Positions 1 to 9,095 of a DNA stretch of 64,000 bases are shown here, piece after piece. Where the stretch lies: assembly GCF_002217395.1 (NCBI RefSeq), contig NZ_MUHD01000027.1, forward strand, positions 1 to 64,000. The letters run 5' to 3'. The stretch's first letter is position 1, and each line of letters starts with the position of its first letter. The notes beneath the pieces are model-generated. The model ran no database searches and was not told where the DNA came from. It worked only from the letters and a program-made list of their open reading frames with translations. The translations under genes and the position numbers were made by a program. This stretch comes from Flavobacterium plurextorum (lineage in GTDB: Bacteria > Bacteroidota > Bacteroidia > Flavobacteriales > Flavobacteriaceae).

Positions 1-368
1 ATGTTGCATTGTATCTTTTTTTTGCCGTGAATTTCACAAATTCACACTAATTAATTCATGAGAAATTGTGAAATTTTCGACTGGTATTATTGTCAAAATC
101 GAATAAAAAATTATAATTTTTTACAAAGATAATGGATTCTGCTGGCATTAATTGTGGTAAAATTATAATTAACAGGTATTTTGCTTAAATGAAAAAATCC
201 TATTTTCTATCGATTTTATAGGTTATATTTTTAAAAATAGTGAGTAAATTTGCCTTTCACTGATTATAATAATTTCTCTAAAACGTTTTCTGAGAATAAT
301 AATCGAAATCGCATTTGGTACGTTTTTCATGAGTAGAAACGTCGTAATTTTACAAAAACACATTTATT
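1..368. other. Intergenic region at window start with inverted repeat
   Basis: No coding region is supported here. The sequence is strongly AT-rich. A perfect inverted repeat, GTGAATTT-CAC-AAATTCAC, lies at 27-45, and related words (gaaattgtgaaatt) follow at 61-76; this resembles the short degenerate repeats scattered between flavobacterial genes. A 10-bp palindrome AAAACGTTTT sits at 280-289, about 80 bp before the rhodanese gene. It could be an operator, but nothing else supports that. Confidence 0.5.
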
Positions 369-680
369 ATGAATTTATCACAAGAAGATTGGGTTAATCA
401 GCTGGCTGCTGACGAGAATGCAGTTATACTGGACGTAAGAACTGAGGACGAATTTAATGATGGCTATATTGAAAATGCTTTAAACATTGATATCAATAAA
501 GGTCAGGGTTTTATTTATGAAATTGAAGAATTAGATAAAAACAAAAATTACTATGTGTATTGTCGTTCTGGAGCGAGAAGTGCCAAAGCTTGTCAGATTA
601 TGAACGAATTAGGTATCGAAAATGCCTATAATCTGCTTGGTGGTATACTGGATTGGGAAGGCGAAACCGTACAACCATAA
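369..680 (+). CDS. Rhodanese-like domain protein
   Basis: A single-domain rhodanese of 103 residues, predicted cytoplasmic because no signal peptide is visible. Such proteins carry sulfur as a cysteine persulfide and act in sulfur transfer or thiol detoxification; the partner here cannot be told. The active-site loop CRSGAR starts at Cys65, followed by SAKA, which matches the rhodanese cradle. The N-terminal part has the usual LDVRTEDEFNDGYI segment that precedes the catalytic domain core. The gene stands alone and is followed at once by a terminator hairpin. The length is typical for single-domain GlpE-like proteins. The family call is firm; the physiological role is unknown. Confidence 0.92.
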   Translation: MNLSQEDWVNQLAADENAVILDVRTEDEFNDGYIENALNIDINKGQGFIYEIEELDKNKNYYVYCRSGARSAKACQIMNELGIENAYNLLGGILDWEGETVQP

Positions 681-687
681 AAGAGAA

Positions 688-713
688 GAAGAGGCAATTA
701 AAGCCTCTTTTTT
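688..713 (+). terminator. Intrinsic terminator after rhodanese gene
   Basis: Hairpin AAGAGGC / GCCTCTT (689-695 and 703-709) with a 7-base loop and a following run of T. It starts 8 bases after the rhodanese stop codon. Confidence 0.8.
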
Positions 714-755
714 CATTATAATGCTATTAATAACCAAATAATAAACAACCAAATT

Positions 756-2336
756 ATGAGTTTAATACCCGAAGAATTTGAAATTAAATCCCTGATAAAT
801 CAAGATACTTACCTTGTAAATGGAGAATTAAAACATTGGTCAGGACAAACTACGCCGGTGTTTTCGACGATTTCTTCTACAGAAAAATATACACCTACTT
901 TATTGGGGTCTATTCCATTTATGGGAGAAACTGAAGCTGCAGAAGTAGTTGAAGCTGCAAATGCTGCTTATGATAAAGGGCAAGGTTTATGGCCAACAAT
1001 GAAAGTTGCTGACCGTATTAAGTGTATGGAGAATTTCGTTAATCAAATGAAAGAAACCCGCGAGGAAGTCGTGAAGTACTTGATGTGGGAAATTGGAAAA
1101 TCATTGGGTGATTCTCAAAAAGAGTTTGATAGAACGGTTGAATATATTTATGATACTATTGCAAGTTATAAAGAATTAAACGGACGCAGTTCGCATTTTG
1201 AAAAAGTACAAGGTGTGAATGCCATGATTCGTCGTGGACCTCTTGGCGTTGTGTTGTGTCTTGGACCTTACAACTATCCTTTAAATGAAACCTTCTCTTT
1301 ATTGATTCCCGCTTTAATTATGGGAAATACTGTGATCTTTAAGCCGGCTAAACATGGTGTTTTATGTATTTCGCCATTGTTAGAAGCTTTCAGAAGCAGT
1401 TTTCCAAAAGGGGTTATCAATATCGTTTATGGTCGTGGTCGTGAAGTAGCTTCTCCAATTATGAAATCTGGTAAAATTGATGTTTTAGCATTAATTGGAA
1501 ACAGTAAATCGGCAATTGCTTTGCAGGATCAGCATCCAAATAAAAACAGATTGCGTTTGATTTTAGGTTTAGAAGCTAAAAACCCCGCGATTATTTTACC
1601 TGATGCCGATTTAGATTTGGCAATTCAAGAATGTATTACCGGAACTTTATCTTTTAACGGACAAAGATGTACGGCATTAAAAGTTTTATATGTTCATGAA
1701 TCAATTAGAGAAGAATTTAATAAAAGATTCTCTGAAAAAGTTGATGCATTACAATTTGGAAATCCATGGGAAAAAGGAGTGTCTTTAACACCGCTTCCAG
1801 AAACAGATAAACCGCATTATATTCAAGGATTAATCGATGATGCAGTTCACAAAGGAGCTGAGATCTTGAATGAAAAAGGCGGAAAACATACTGATAATTA
1901 CATTTTTCCAGCCGTTTTATATCCAGTAAACAGCAAAATGCGCGTTTACCATGAAGAACAGTTTGGTCCTGTAGTTCCAATTATTTCTTTTAAAGATATT
2001 AAAGAACCTTTAGAAGATATGGCTGAATCAAATTACGGACAGCAGGTAAGTTTGTTCGGGAAAGATATTAAAACTCTTGCGCCGCTTATTGATGCTTTAG
2101 TAAACTTGGTTTGCAGAGTAAACCTCAACAGTTCTTGTCAAAGAGGACCAGATGCCTTTCCATTTACAGGTCGTAAAGATTCTGCAGTGGGTACTTTAAG
2201 TATTCCAGATGCTTTGCGTTCTTTCTCAATTCGTACGTTTGTCGCTTCAAAAGATATCGCTTATAACAATGAAATTCTGCAGGAATTGCTAAACAGCAAA
2301 GAATCAAATTTTATAAATACCGATTATATTTTGTAG
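756..2336 (+). CDS. gapN: NADP-dependent GAPDH (GapN-like aldehyde dehydrogenase)
   Basis: An aldehyde dehydrogenase superfamily protein of 526 residues. It resembles the non-phosphorylating, NADP-dependent glyceraldehyde-3-phosphate dehydrogenases, which oxidise glyceraldehyde 3-phosphate to 3-phosphoglycerate and yield NADPH. The catalytic cysteine is Cys305 in [10 protein letters not shown]; the Gln-Arg-Cys triplet is shared with GapN. The cofactor region reads [11 protein letters not shown] and [11 protein letters not shown]. The C-terminal [14 protein letters not shown] also fits GapN. The general-base region reads LGLEAKNPA instead of the usual LELGGKNPA, so the glutamate (Glu273) is shifted by two positions. 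I believe this occurs in a distinct bacterial GapN-like subgroup, but that is from memory. The gene is monocistronic and ends before a hairpin terminator. Substrate specificity is inferred. Confidence 0.85.
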   Translation: MSLIPEEFEIKSLINQDTYLVNGELKHWSGQTTPVFSTISSTEKYTPTLLGSIPFMGETEAAEVVEAANAAYDKGQGLWPTMKVADRIKCMENFVNQMKETREEVVKYLMWEIGKSLGDSQKEFDRTVEYIYDTIASYKELNGRSSHFEKVQGVNAMIRRGPLGVVLCLGPYNYPLNETFSLLIPALIMGNTVIFKPAKHGVLCISPLLEAFRSSFPKGVINIVYGRGREVASPIMKSGKIDVLALIGNSKSAIALQDQHPNKNRLRLILGLEAKNPAIILPDADLDLAIQECITGTLSFNGQRCTALKVLYVHESIREEFNKRFSEKVDALQFGNPWEKGVSLTPLPETDKPHYIQGLIDDAVHKGAEILNEKGGKHTDNYIFPAVLYPVNSKMRVYHEEQFGPVVPIISFKDIKEPLEDMAESNYGQQVSLFGKDIKTLAPLIDALVNLVCRVNLNSSCQRGPDAFPFTGRKDSAVGTLSIPDALRSFSIRTFVASKDIAYNNEILQELLNSKESNFINTDYIL

Positions 2337-2363
2337 CATCAAGGTTATATATTAATTGTAGAT

Positions 2364-2400
2364 ACCGTCCTTTTCTTTCTAGAATTGGGCGGTTTTTATT
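2364..2400 (+). terminator. Intrinsic terminator after gapN-like gene
   Basis: ACCGTCC (2364-2370) pairs with GGGCGGT (2387-2393) with one G-U pair, followed by a T-rich tail. Confidence 0.65.
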
Positions 2401-2537
2401 TTTAACTGACTCTATAAGAACTAAGAAGCTTTGGTGCTATGTTTTTTTTAATTGTAATTTTATAAAGTTTTGTAACATTGTTTTGAAAATTGGGTCTTAT
2501 ATAAATCAATTTAAATTATCAAATCAAAAACCAGTTT

Positions 2538-4409
2538 ATGAATAAAAGATTATTACGTATTGCATTTATTGCTTTTTTGTTTTTGACGCAAACAGGCTTT
2601 GCACAAGAACTTTATATGCCTAGAAATATAAAAGAAGCTTACGAAAAAGGAACTCGTTCTATGGACGGAAAGCCGGGAAAAAATTATTGGCAGAATCATG
2701 GAAAATATACAATGGATATTACCGTAGATGCTAAAACAAAAGTAGTAAGCGGAACAGAAACTATTGTTTACGAGAATAACAGTAATAAATCATTAGATAA
2801 TCTTGTTATTCGATTTGTAAATAATCTGCATAAACCAACTTCACCAAGAGGAGGCGATGTAAGCGATGATTTTTTAAGCAGCGGATTAACGATTACTTCT
2901 CTAAAAGTGGATAATGAAGTTTATAAAGAAGATGCTAGAAACTGGGGAACTGTTGGAAATGTTAAACTAAAAAAAGCAATCGCGCCGCAATCTAAAGTTA
3001 CCATTAATATAGATTGGAATTATCCTTTATCAAAAGAAAGCGGAAGAGAAGGGCAAATCGACGAAACTACATTTTTTGCAGCTTACAGTTATCCTAGAGT
3101 TTCGGTTTTTGATGATTATAATGGCTGGGACAGAATACCTCATACAGATCGTCAGGAATTTTACAACGATTTTAATGATTATACCTATTCTGTAAAAGCG
3201 CCTAAAAATTATGTGGTTTATGCAACAGGAGATTTCTTGAATCCTGATGAGGTTTTGCAGCCAGAGTTTGCTGCACGTTTGAAAAAATCATATGTGACAG
3301 ATGAAATTCTGCATATTGCAAATGAGCAGGAAATGAAAAGCGGAATCGTAACGAAACAAAACGATTGGAATGTCTGGAAATTTGAAGCAAACAATATTAC
3401 TGATGTTTGTTTTGGTTTAAGCGATCACTATTTATGGGATGCCAGCAGTGTTTTGGTTGATAAAAAAACAAATCGACGTGCAAGCGTTCAAGCTGCTTAT
3501 AATATCACTGGAACTGATTTTGTAAATTCAGTTAAAAATAATCAGTTTGCTTTAGATTGGTTTTCAAATCATTGGCCTGGAATTCCATATCCATATTCTA
3601 AAATGACAGCTTTTCAAGGTTTTGCAGACATGGAATATCCAATGATGTGTAACGATTCTCATATGGGAGATCCTCTATTAGCACAATTGGTTCAAGATCA
3701 TGAAGTAGCACATACTTATTTTCCGTTTTTTATGGGAATCAACGAAACGCGTTATGCTTTTATGGATGAAGGCTGGGCTACAACTTTTGAATATCTGATT
3801 AAAATTGCTGAACATGGAAAAGATGCTGCGGATAAATTTTACAAAGGATTTAGAGTAAAAAAATACATTACCGATTTATCGACAGAAGAAGATCAGCCAA
3901 TAATTTCAATGTCTACACAAGTTTCTGGTGCAGGATATGGAAACAATTCATACGGAAAAGCATCTCTTTCTTATTTAGCTTTAAAGGATTTACTTGGAGA
4001 TGATTTGTTTAAAAAATCGCTTCATCATTATATGGATACTTGGAACGGAAAGCATCCAATTCCGTGGGATTATTTTTATTCGATGAATACAGGTTCAGGA
4101 AAAAACTTGAATTGGTTTTTCAATAACTGGTTTTTTACAAACAATTATATAGATATTTCTATAAAAGAAGTTTCAAAAAATGTTGTCACTATAACAAATC
4201 CAGGAGGTTTTGCGATTCCGTTTGATGTGAATGTGATTTATGAAGATAACTCAGCCGAAACGTTTCATCAAACTCCTGCAGTTTGGGAGAGAAATCAAAA
4301 AACAGCAAGAGTAACGATTAATACTAAAAAGCAAATTAAAAAAGTTACTTTGGATGGTGGTATTTTTATGGATGCAACACCAATAAATAATAGCTGGCCA
4401 GCTAACTAA
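2538..4409 (+). CDS. Exported M1-family (gluzincin) metallopeptidase
   Basis: A 623-residue zinc aminopeptidase-like protein with an N-terminal signal peptide ending near FAQ (about residue 22). The zinc site HEVAH occupies residues 388-392, and the third ligand is the glutamate in MDEGWATTFEY about 20 residues later. This is the HExxH-(x18)-E layout of family M1. The upstream FADMEYPMM segment stands where M1 enzymes carry GxMEN, so the exopeptidase motif is changed. The central beta-sandwich (residues 50-240) and the C-terminal segment fit periplasmic M1 relatives found in Bacteroidota. It probably trims peptides outside the cytoplasm. The gene is single, with a terminator on each side. Confidence 0.85.
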   Translation: MNKRLLRIAFIAFLFLTQTGFAQELYMPRNIKEAYEKGTRSMDGKPGKNYWQNHGKYTMDITVDAKTKVVSGTETIVYENNSNKSLDNLVIRFVNNLHKPTSPRGGDVSDDFLSSGLTITSLKVDNEVYKEDARNWGTVGNVKLKKAIAPQSKVTINIDWNYPLSKESGREGQIDETTFFAAYSYPRVSVFDDYNGWDRIPHTDRQEFYNDFNDYTYSVKAPKNYVVYATGDFLNPDEVLQPEFAARLKKSYVTDEILHIANEQEMKSGIVTKQNDWNVWKFEANNITDVCFGLSDHYLWDASSVLVDKKTNRRASVQAAYNITGTDFVNSVKNNQFALDWFSNHWPGIPYPYSKMTAFQGFADMEYPMMCNDSHMGDPLLAQLVQDHEVAHTYFPFFMGINETRYAFMDEGWATTFEYLIKIAEHGKDAADKFYKGFRVKKYITDLSTEEDQPIISMSTQVSGAGYGNNSYGKASLSYLALKDLLGDDLFKKSLHHYMDTWNGKHPIPWDYFYSMNTGSGKNLNWFFNNWFFTNNYIDISIKEVSKNVVTITNPGGFAIPFDVNVIYEDNSAETFHQTPAVWERNQKTARVTINTKKQIKKVTLDGGIFMDATPINNSWPAN

Positions 4410-4421
4410 TAAATAAAACAA

Positions 4422-4456
4422 GTCGTCTTTTTTAATTTTAAGACGGCTTTTTTTTT
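4422..4456 (+). terminator. Intrinsic terminator after M1 peptidase gene
   Basis: GTCGTCTT (4422-4429) pairs with AAGACGGC (4440-4447) with one G-U pair, followed by nine T. Confidence 0.75.
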
Positions 4457-4490
4457 ATTAATTTAGAATAATCGGTTAGGAGTAATTAAT

Positions 4491-4633
4491 TTTAACACAT
4501 AGAAACATAGGCTCTTACTTATAAAAAAGGCGTTTTACTTAATTAAAATACACAGAGCATGTCTATGTGAAAGAAATGTGTTTCTTTTTGTGTTCTTTTC
4601 TAGGCGTAAAATCTAAGTTTCTATGTGTTTAAA
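4491..4633. repeat. Intergenic repeat with ACACATAGAAACATAG-type inverted ends
   Basis: The left end reads TTTAACACATAGAAACATAG (4491-4510) and the right end TTTCTATGTGTTTAAA (4618-4633), an imperfect inverted pair. The interior carries further fragments of the same words (acacagagcatgtctatgtg, gtgtttc). A second element with the same ends lies at 49847-49983. Both stand close upstream of a gene start on the + strand (103 and 21 bp). It has no coding capacity. It resembles the mobile-looking palindromic repeats of flavobacterial intergenic DNA. Confidence 0.7.
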
Positions 4634-4735
4634 TAAAATATTTAAGATCCGAGTGAAGCGAGTAGACAAAGTAATTAAATCCTTCATCAGGATTAATGCA
4701 GAATTTTTTATTATTCAAAATAAACACAATCAATT

Positions 4736-5998
4736 ATGAAAATAAGTTTACAGAATATTTTAAGGAAAAAACAAATAGCAGTATTTGTTCTTTTTATGCT
4801 GACAACTATTGGATTTGCTCAAAGCAAAACGAAAATCGAAATTGGAACAGTGGATAGTATTTTTTCCAAAGTTTTGAATGAGAATAGAAAAATATGGATA
4901 CATCTTCCAAGAAGTGCTCAAAAAACAGGATTTGCAAAACAAAAATATCCTGTTGTTTATCTGCTTGACGGCGATGCACATTTTACCTCAACTGTTGGAA
5001 TAATTGAACAGCTAAGTGAGATTAACGGCAACACAAATTGTCCTGAAATGATTGTTGTAGGAATCACAAATACAAATAGAAATCGTGATTTAACTCCAAC
5101 ACATTCAGATGTAGATCTTCCGTTTGTGCCTAAAAATTTAAGCGAGCAATCTGGCGGCGGCGAAAACTTCGCAGCATTTCTCGAAAAAGAGTTAATTCCG
5201 TATATCGATACTAAATATCCGACAGCACCTTATAAAACCTTAATAGGACATTCATTTGGAGGGTTAACGGCTATAAATATCTTAACCAATCATACTAATC
5301 TATTCAACTCGTATGCGGCTATTGATCCTAGTATGTGGTGGGATCATCAAAAATTTTTAGCGGCAACAACAAAAAAAATAGAAACGAAGAATTTATCGAA
5401 TGTTTCTCTGTTTATGGCAGCAGCCAACACAATGGATGAAAACATGAATATCGTAAAGGTAAGAAGAGATACTACGGTTTTTACGAGACACATTAGATCG
5501 ATTTTAGATTTTAATGATTTTTTGAATAAGAATAAAAAAAGCAATCTTAATTATGGGTATAAATATTATAACGATGACAATCATGGTTCAGTGCCCTTAA
5601 TTGCAACTTACGATGCTATTCGTTTTATATTTAAATTTAATCAATTAAAACTTTCCATATCAGATCGAATCAATTTCAATAAAGCTGTTTTTACCAAAAT
5701 TGAGAAACATTTTTCCGATGTTTCAAAGCATTTAGGTTACACAGTAAGTGTACCAGAAAGTACAGTTAATGCTTATGCGTATCAATCGCTTGGTAAAAAA
5801 AATATGGAATTGGCGGGATATTTATTTAAATTGAATGTTGCCAATTATCCGCAAAGTCCGAATGTTTATGATTCACTTGGAGATTTTTATGCTGCAAATA
5901 GCGAGAAAGAAAATGCAATATCTAGTTATAAAAAAGTGCTCGTTTTAGATAAAGATTTTCCAGAAACGAAAGAAAAAATAGATCGACTATTGAAATAA
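4736..5998 (+). CDS. Exported esterase (esterase D / IroE-like) with C-terminal TPR
   Basis: A 420-residue alpha/beta hydrolase with a signal peptide ending near FAQ (about residue 29). The nucleophile is Ser173 in GHSFGG, preceded by the typical YPVVYLLDGD strand of the putative esterase family (PF00756). A late histidine in DNHGSVP could complete the triad. The last 60 residues (SPNVYDSLGDFYAANSEKEN) form a TPR-like helix pair, a fusion common in Bacteroidota. Family members hydrolyse siderophore, acyl or S-formylglutathione esters; the substrate here is unknown. The ACT-domain gene follows after 22 bp and may be co-transcribed. Confidence 0.85.
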   Translation: MKISLQNILRKKQIAVFVLFMLTTIGFAQSKTKIEIGTVDSIFSKVLNENRKIWIHLPRSAQKTGFAKQKYPVVYLLDGDAHFTSTVGIIEQLSEINGNTNCPEMIVVGITNTNRNRDLTPTHSDVDLPFVPKNLSEQSGGGENFAAFLEKELIPYIDTKYPTAPYKTLIGHSFGGLTAINILTNHTNLFNSYAAIDPSMWWDHQKFLAATTKKIETKNLSNVSLFMAAANTMDENMNIVKVRRDTTVFTRHIRSILDFNDFLNKNKKSNLNYGYKYYNDDNHGSVPLIATYDAIRFIFKFNQLKLSISDRINFNKAVFTKIEKHFSDVSKHLGYTVSVPESTVNAYAYQSLGKKNMELAGYLFKLNVANYPQSPNVYDSLGDFYAANSEKENAISSYKKVLVLDKDFPETKEKIDRLLK

Positions 5999-6020
5999 TT
6001 AATCTTTAATACTAAGTAAA

Positions 6021-6413
6021 ATGTCAGGAGAAAAAGATTTACAGAAATTGCTTAAAAACATGAAGCCCGAACACAACTTGGGTGATTATGTTTTTTGTAA
6101 AATTGAAAAGGTTGAGAATATAAATCTAAATGAAATTGAAATGCTTTTTAAAGAGAAAGAGGCTTTCACACTAATTTTAAAAAAAGAAAATGCAGAAAAA
6201 TTAAATTTAGAATATTCTGTGGTAATGTCATGGATAACACTCTCCGTTCATTCCTCGTTAGAAGCAATTGGATTGACAGCAGCATTTTCTAATGCTCTTT
6301 CAGAACACGAAATAAGCTGTAATGTTGTTGCGGCGTATTATCATGATCATATTTTTATTGATAAAAAAGATACCGTAAGAGCAATGGAGATTTTAAGTTC
6401 GTTTTCAAAGTAA
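6021..6413 (+). CDS. ACT-domain protein
   Basis: A 130-residue cytoplasmic protein made of two small ACT-like domains. The first has the pattern GDYVFCKIEK...FTLILKKENA; the second has WITLSVHSSLEAIGLTAAFSNAL, followed by VVAAYYHDHIFI. This matches the two-part ACT_3/ACT_7 proteins, which are thought to bind amino acids and regulate partners. No enzyme domain is attached. It starts 22 bp after the esterase gene and is probably in the same transcript, though the two functions have no clear link. Confidence 0.75.
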   Translation: MSGEKDLQKLLKNMKPEHNLGDYVFCKIEKVENINLNEIEMLFKEKEAFTLILKKENAEKLNLEYSVVMSWITLSVHSSLEAIGLTAAFSNALSEHEISCNVVAAYYHDHIFIDKKDTVRAMEILSSFSK

Positions 6414-6483
6414 TTTTGGAAAATTATCTTGAGATTCATTGTTTTTAGGAGGTAAATATGTTAATAATGGAGAATATCATTTA

Positions 6484-6510
6484 TTGTATCTCTTTTTATT
6501 GTTACTTTTG
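6484..6510 (+). promoter_or_regulatory. Candidate Bacteroidota-type promoter
   Basis: TACTTTTG (6503-6510) matches the -7 consensus TAnnTTTG of Bacteroidota. A TTG at 6484-6486 could be the -33 element, but the 16-bp spacer is slightly short. The ATG of the next gene is 36 bp downstream. Confidence 0.45.
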
Positions 6511-6545
6511 TAAAAAAATAAAAAATAACCTACATATTTTAATTA

Positions 6546-7160
6546 ATGAAAAAAATCCTACTTTTAATTGTTCTGTTTATTTCGATGAAAAACACAGCAC
6601 AGAACGATGCCAAATGTAAATTTCAAAAAAACAAATACGAACTTGCCCTTTCTTATTTGAAAAATTTAGATTACCCAAATGCATTGGATCAATTTTCAAT
6701 TGCTTCAAAACTTAAGCCTGAAAATGAAATAGGGCAAGAGTCTTTAAAAAGAATTGATACTTTAAAAGAAATTCTTAGAAGTAATATTTTAGAGAAGGCA
6801 TACGGAACTTGGTTAATGACAGGCGATAAACCAAGTTGGACTCTTGATGCTCAAAATAGTTTTAAAAATAAAACGGTTGACGAGCTGGTAGAAATAAATC
6901 AGAATGAAATTTTATTTTTTGAACAAGATCGTAAATCAAAAGTAAAAAAGCTTGTTAAAAAAGAGAACCTGGTTTATTATAATAAAGATAAATCAGATTG
7001 TTTATTCTCTGCAATTATTTTGTCAGATGGTACAATTTGGAGCTGTTCTGTTGATGAAAAATCTAAAGTACTCCATGTCGTAAATATTGGGAGCCAAAAT
7101 GAAAAAGGTTTTAGCAAAATTACAGACGGTAACTTAGAGAAATACTTCTCAAGAATATAG
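6546..7160 (+). CDS. Exported protein of unknown function, TPR-like N-terminus
   Basis: A 204-residue protein with a short signal peptide (MKKILLLIVLFISMKNTAQ). Residues about 30-70 look like a single TPR-type helix pair (ALSYLKNLDYPNALDQFSIASKLKPENE). The remainder, after GTWLMTGDKPSW, is predicted beta-rich and may form a small lipocalin-like fold, because GTW followed by alternating strands is usual there. I do not recognise a named family. It is monocistronic and shares a bidirectional terminator with the convergent barrel gene. Confidence 0.6.
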   Translation: MKKILLLIVLFISMKNTAQNDAKCKFQKNKYELALSYLKNLDYPNALDQFSIASKLKPENEIGQESLKRIDTLKEILRSNILEKAYGTWLMTGDKPSWTLDAQNSFKNKTVDELVEINQNEILFFEQDRKSKVKKLVKKENLVYYNKDKSDCLFSAIILSDGTIWSCSVDEKSKVLHVVNIGSQNEKGFSKITDGNLEKYFSRI

Positions 7161-7184
7161 TATAAGTCAATACTTTGCAAAAGT

Positions 7185-7221
7185 AAAAAAGAGAATCTAT
7201 TATAATAGATTCTCTTTTTTT
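7185..7221. terminator. Bidirectional terminator between convergent genes
   Basis: A near-perfect palindrome, AAGAGAATCTAT-TATA-ATAGATTCTCTT, flanked by A6 on the left and T7 on the right. It serves the genes ending at 7160 (+) and 7225 (-). Confidence 0.85.
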
Positions 7222-7224
7222 ATA

Positions 7225-7788
7225 TTATAAAAACTTAAAGCCTAGTGAGAAGTTTGAAATACCAGTTTTTAAACTTGCACCAGAAGGGTCAAGATCTGAT
7301 ATTCCTGCCAGATAGCGATAATCTAAAGTAAGTTTCCATAAATCAACCCCAACTCCGCCAAGAATACTGCTGTTGTTCTTTTCGATTGCAATTAAATTAA
7401 GGTTATTGTTAGTTTTAATGCTCGAATAGTTTTTCCAGTTGTAACCTGCAAAAATGCGAATATTTCCTAATTTCCCTAATGGAACCACTTTAAAGCCCGC
7501 AATAAGAGTAGCATCTGTTCCAGATAGTTCATAATCAGTGCTGCTGGCTCCAGTTTGCGAAAGGCTGAATTTAGATTGTGTGTATCCTAACTCTCCCTGA
7601 CCATAAAAAAGTAACAAATTTACTCTTGCAAATCCCGCAACACCCATTGCAGTTCCTGAGCTTTTTGAGCTGTAATCACTTGAAATAGGAGAAGTGATAT
7701 TGTAAGAAACCTGAGGTCCAAATTGTATCAATTGTGCAAAACTGTTCATACTAACGCATAAAAATAATGCTAAAATGAATTTTTTCAT
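7225..7788 (-). CDS. Outer-membrane beta-barrel protein (OmpW/porin-like)
   Basis: A 187-residue protein with signal peptide MKKFILALFLCVSMNSFAQ. The mature part consists of alternating strands (FARVNLLLFYGQGELGYTQ, NIRIFAGYNWKNYSS, LTLDYRYLAGISD) and ends in FSLGFKFL with a terminal hydrophobic residue, the signature of a barrel inserted by the BAM machinery. The size fits an eight-stranded barrel of the outer membrane beta-barrel family (PF13568-like). Ligand and role are unknown. It is convergent with the gene on its left. Confidence 0.75.
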   Translation of the reverse strand: MKKFILALFLCVSMNSFAQLIQFGPQVSYNITSPISSDYSSKSSGTAMGVAGFARVNLLLFYGQGELGYTQSKFSLSQTGASSTDYELSGTDATLIAGFKVVPLGKLGNIRIFAGYNWKNYSSIKTNNNLNLIAIEKNNSSILGGVGVDLWKLTLDYRYLAGISDLDPSGASLKTGISNFSLGFKFL

Positions 7789-7964
7789 AACTGGTTTTTA
7801 TTTGTTTTTAGATACTATAAAAGTAGATATTAATTAATTATACTAGAAGTTTTTTCTTTCTTTTTTTTATGAGTTCTATTGATTATTAGAATAGTACATC
7901 TTATTCTAGATGAAAGAATAGAAATTGAAAATTCATGTAAATTTGTTTTTTAAATAATCAAACA

Positions 7965-8369
7965 ATGGAAATTAAAGAAATTACAGCGGCGGAAACTTGG
8001 AATATTAGGCACAATGTAATGTGGCCAGATCAGCCTTTTGAATTTGTACAACTTGAAGAGGACAATTCAGGATTTCATTTTGGAGTTTTTATTGAGGATA
8101 AATTAGTTTCTATAGTTTCTTGTTTTATAGTTGGAGAAGAAATGCAATTTCGAAAATTAGCAACTTTGGAGGAATATCAGGGAAAAGGAATTGCTTCTCA
8201 TCTTTTAAAGCATATTTTACAATTTGCAAAAGAAAAGAATCTAAATAAAGTTTGGTGTAATGCCAGAAGCAATAAAAAATCATTTTATGAGAAATTTGGA
8301 ATGAAAGATACTTTTAAGATTTTTAGCAAAGCGGGACAGGAATTTACAATAATGGAAATTCTATTTTAG
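7965..8369 (+). CDS. GNAT-family N-acetyltransferase
   Basis: A 134-residue GNAT protein. The acetyl-CoA binding motif A reads RKLATLEEYQGKGIASHLL, with the Q/R-x-x-G-x-G/A turn at residues 72-77. The C-terminal NARSNKKSFYEKFGMK matches the last strand and helix of the fold. It resembles the YitH/ElaA-like small acetyltransferases of unknown substrate. A TAAATTTG word at 7938-7945 fits a -7 promoter box 20 bp before the start. No operon partner is visible. Confidence 0.85.
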   Translation: MEIKEITAAETWNIRHNVMWPDQPFEFVQLEEDNSGFHFGVFIEDKLVSIVSCFIVGEEMQFRKLATLEEYQGKGIASHLLKHILQFAKEKNLNKVWCNARSNKKSFYEKFGMKDTFKIFSKAGQEFTIMEILF

Positions 8370-8548
8370 TATGGTTTTATAAATGTTTGATTTGCAACAG
8401 GGTAAAAAAATAGTCTTTCAAAAAAAGTAAGTTTTTCAATAAAATAGTTGAATATTAAATTAATGAAAACGTTTTCGTTTTATATAAGTGTTAAACCTTG
8501 TTAAAAAACCTTTTTTTGTTTTAATACTTTTATTACTTTCGCACCCAA

Positions 8549-8920
8549 ATGAGAAAGTTAATAGTATTTCTAGTATTCATGAATTTGCTTCTGTTAGGCG
8601 GAGGCCAATATCTTAATGCTAATACTTTTTCTCATCATCATCTTCAACAAAAACACAGAGTTAAATTTACAAATCAAGATCGCGGAACTTCAATAATTGA
8701 AGATGCTGATATTGATCTTGAAGAAGATCTTCTGGGAAATGATGATACAAATTTACTTACGAATAAGTTTTTTACTGCTTCGTACAGTTTGGTAGACACT
8801 TTATATCTGGCACTTTCAGATCAGTCTGCAGCGAATGATTCCAATCGTTTAAAAATTTCTACGCCCCTCTTTGGGCATTCAAATCCTATCTATATTACTC
8901 AACGAGTATTAAGAATTTGA
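8549..8920 (+). CDS. Small exported protein of unknown function
   Basis: A 123-residue protein with a hydrophobic N-terminus (MRKLIVFLVFMNLLLLGGGQ). The mature part is short, with a triple histidine at residues 29-31 and an acidic stretch (IIEDADIDLEEDLLGNDD). I recognise no domain. It is followed by a hairpin at 8929-8975 and then, 120 bp on, by the RND efflux operon, so its link to efflux is only positional. A 12-bp palindrome GAAAACGTTTTC lies upstream at 8465-8476. Confidence 0.55.
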   Translation: MRKLIVFLVFMNLLLLGGGQYLNANTFSHHHLQQKHRVKFTNQDRGTSIIEDADIDLEEDLLGNDDTNLLTNKFFTASYSLVDTLYLALSDQSAANDSNRLKISTPLFGHSNPIYITQRVLRI

Positions 8921-8928
8921 TTTTAAAG

Positions 8929-8985
8929 TATACATCGGTTACCTAGTCGTGATCTGCATATCTCGTTGATGTATATTTATTTTTT
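8929..8985 (+). terminator. Hairpin and T-rich tract between small exported gene and RND operon
   Basis: TATACATC (8929-8936) pairs perfectly with GATGTATA (8968-8975) around a long loop, followed by TTTATTTTTT. It is a weak terminator, or a leader structure of the efflux operon. Confidence 0.4.
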
Positions 8986-9095
8986 ACTTCTTCTTATATG
9001 AAAGTTAAGTTCTGACCAAGGCTGGCTGATGCATTTAATCATCCAAAAGGAATTTTTATTCCAAGCATTCAATCGCTTAATTTCCAAACTAAATC

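Noticed and set aside
280..289. AAAACGTTTT palindrome as part of the LacI operator set
   Set aside because: It shares only the central CG with the TTACTAAATC-GATTTAGTAA sites, and its neighbour gene is a rhodanese.
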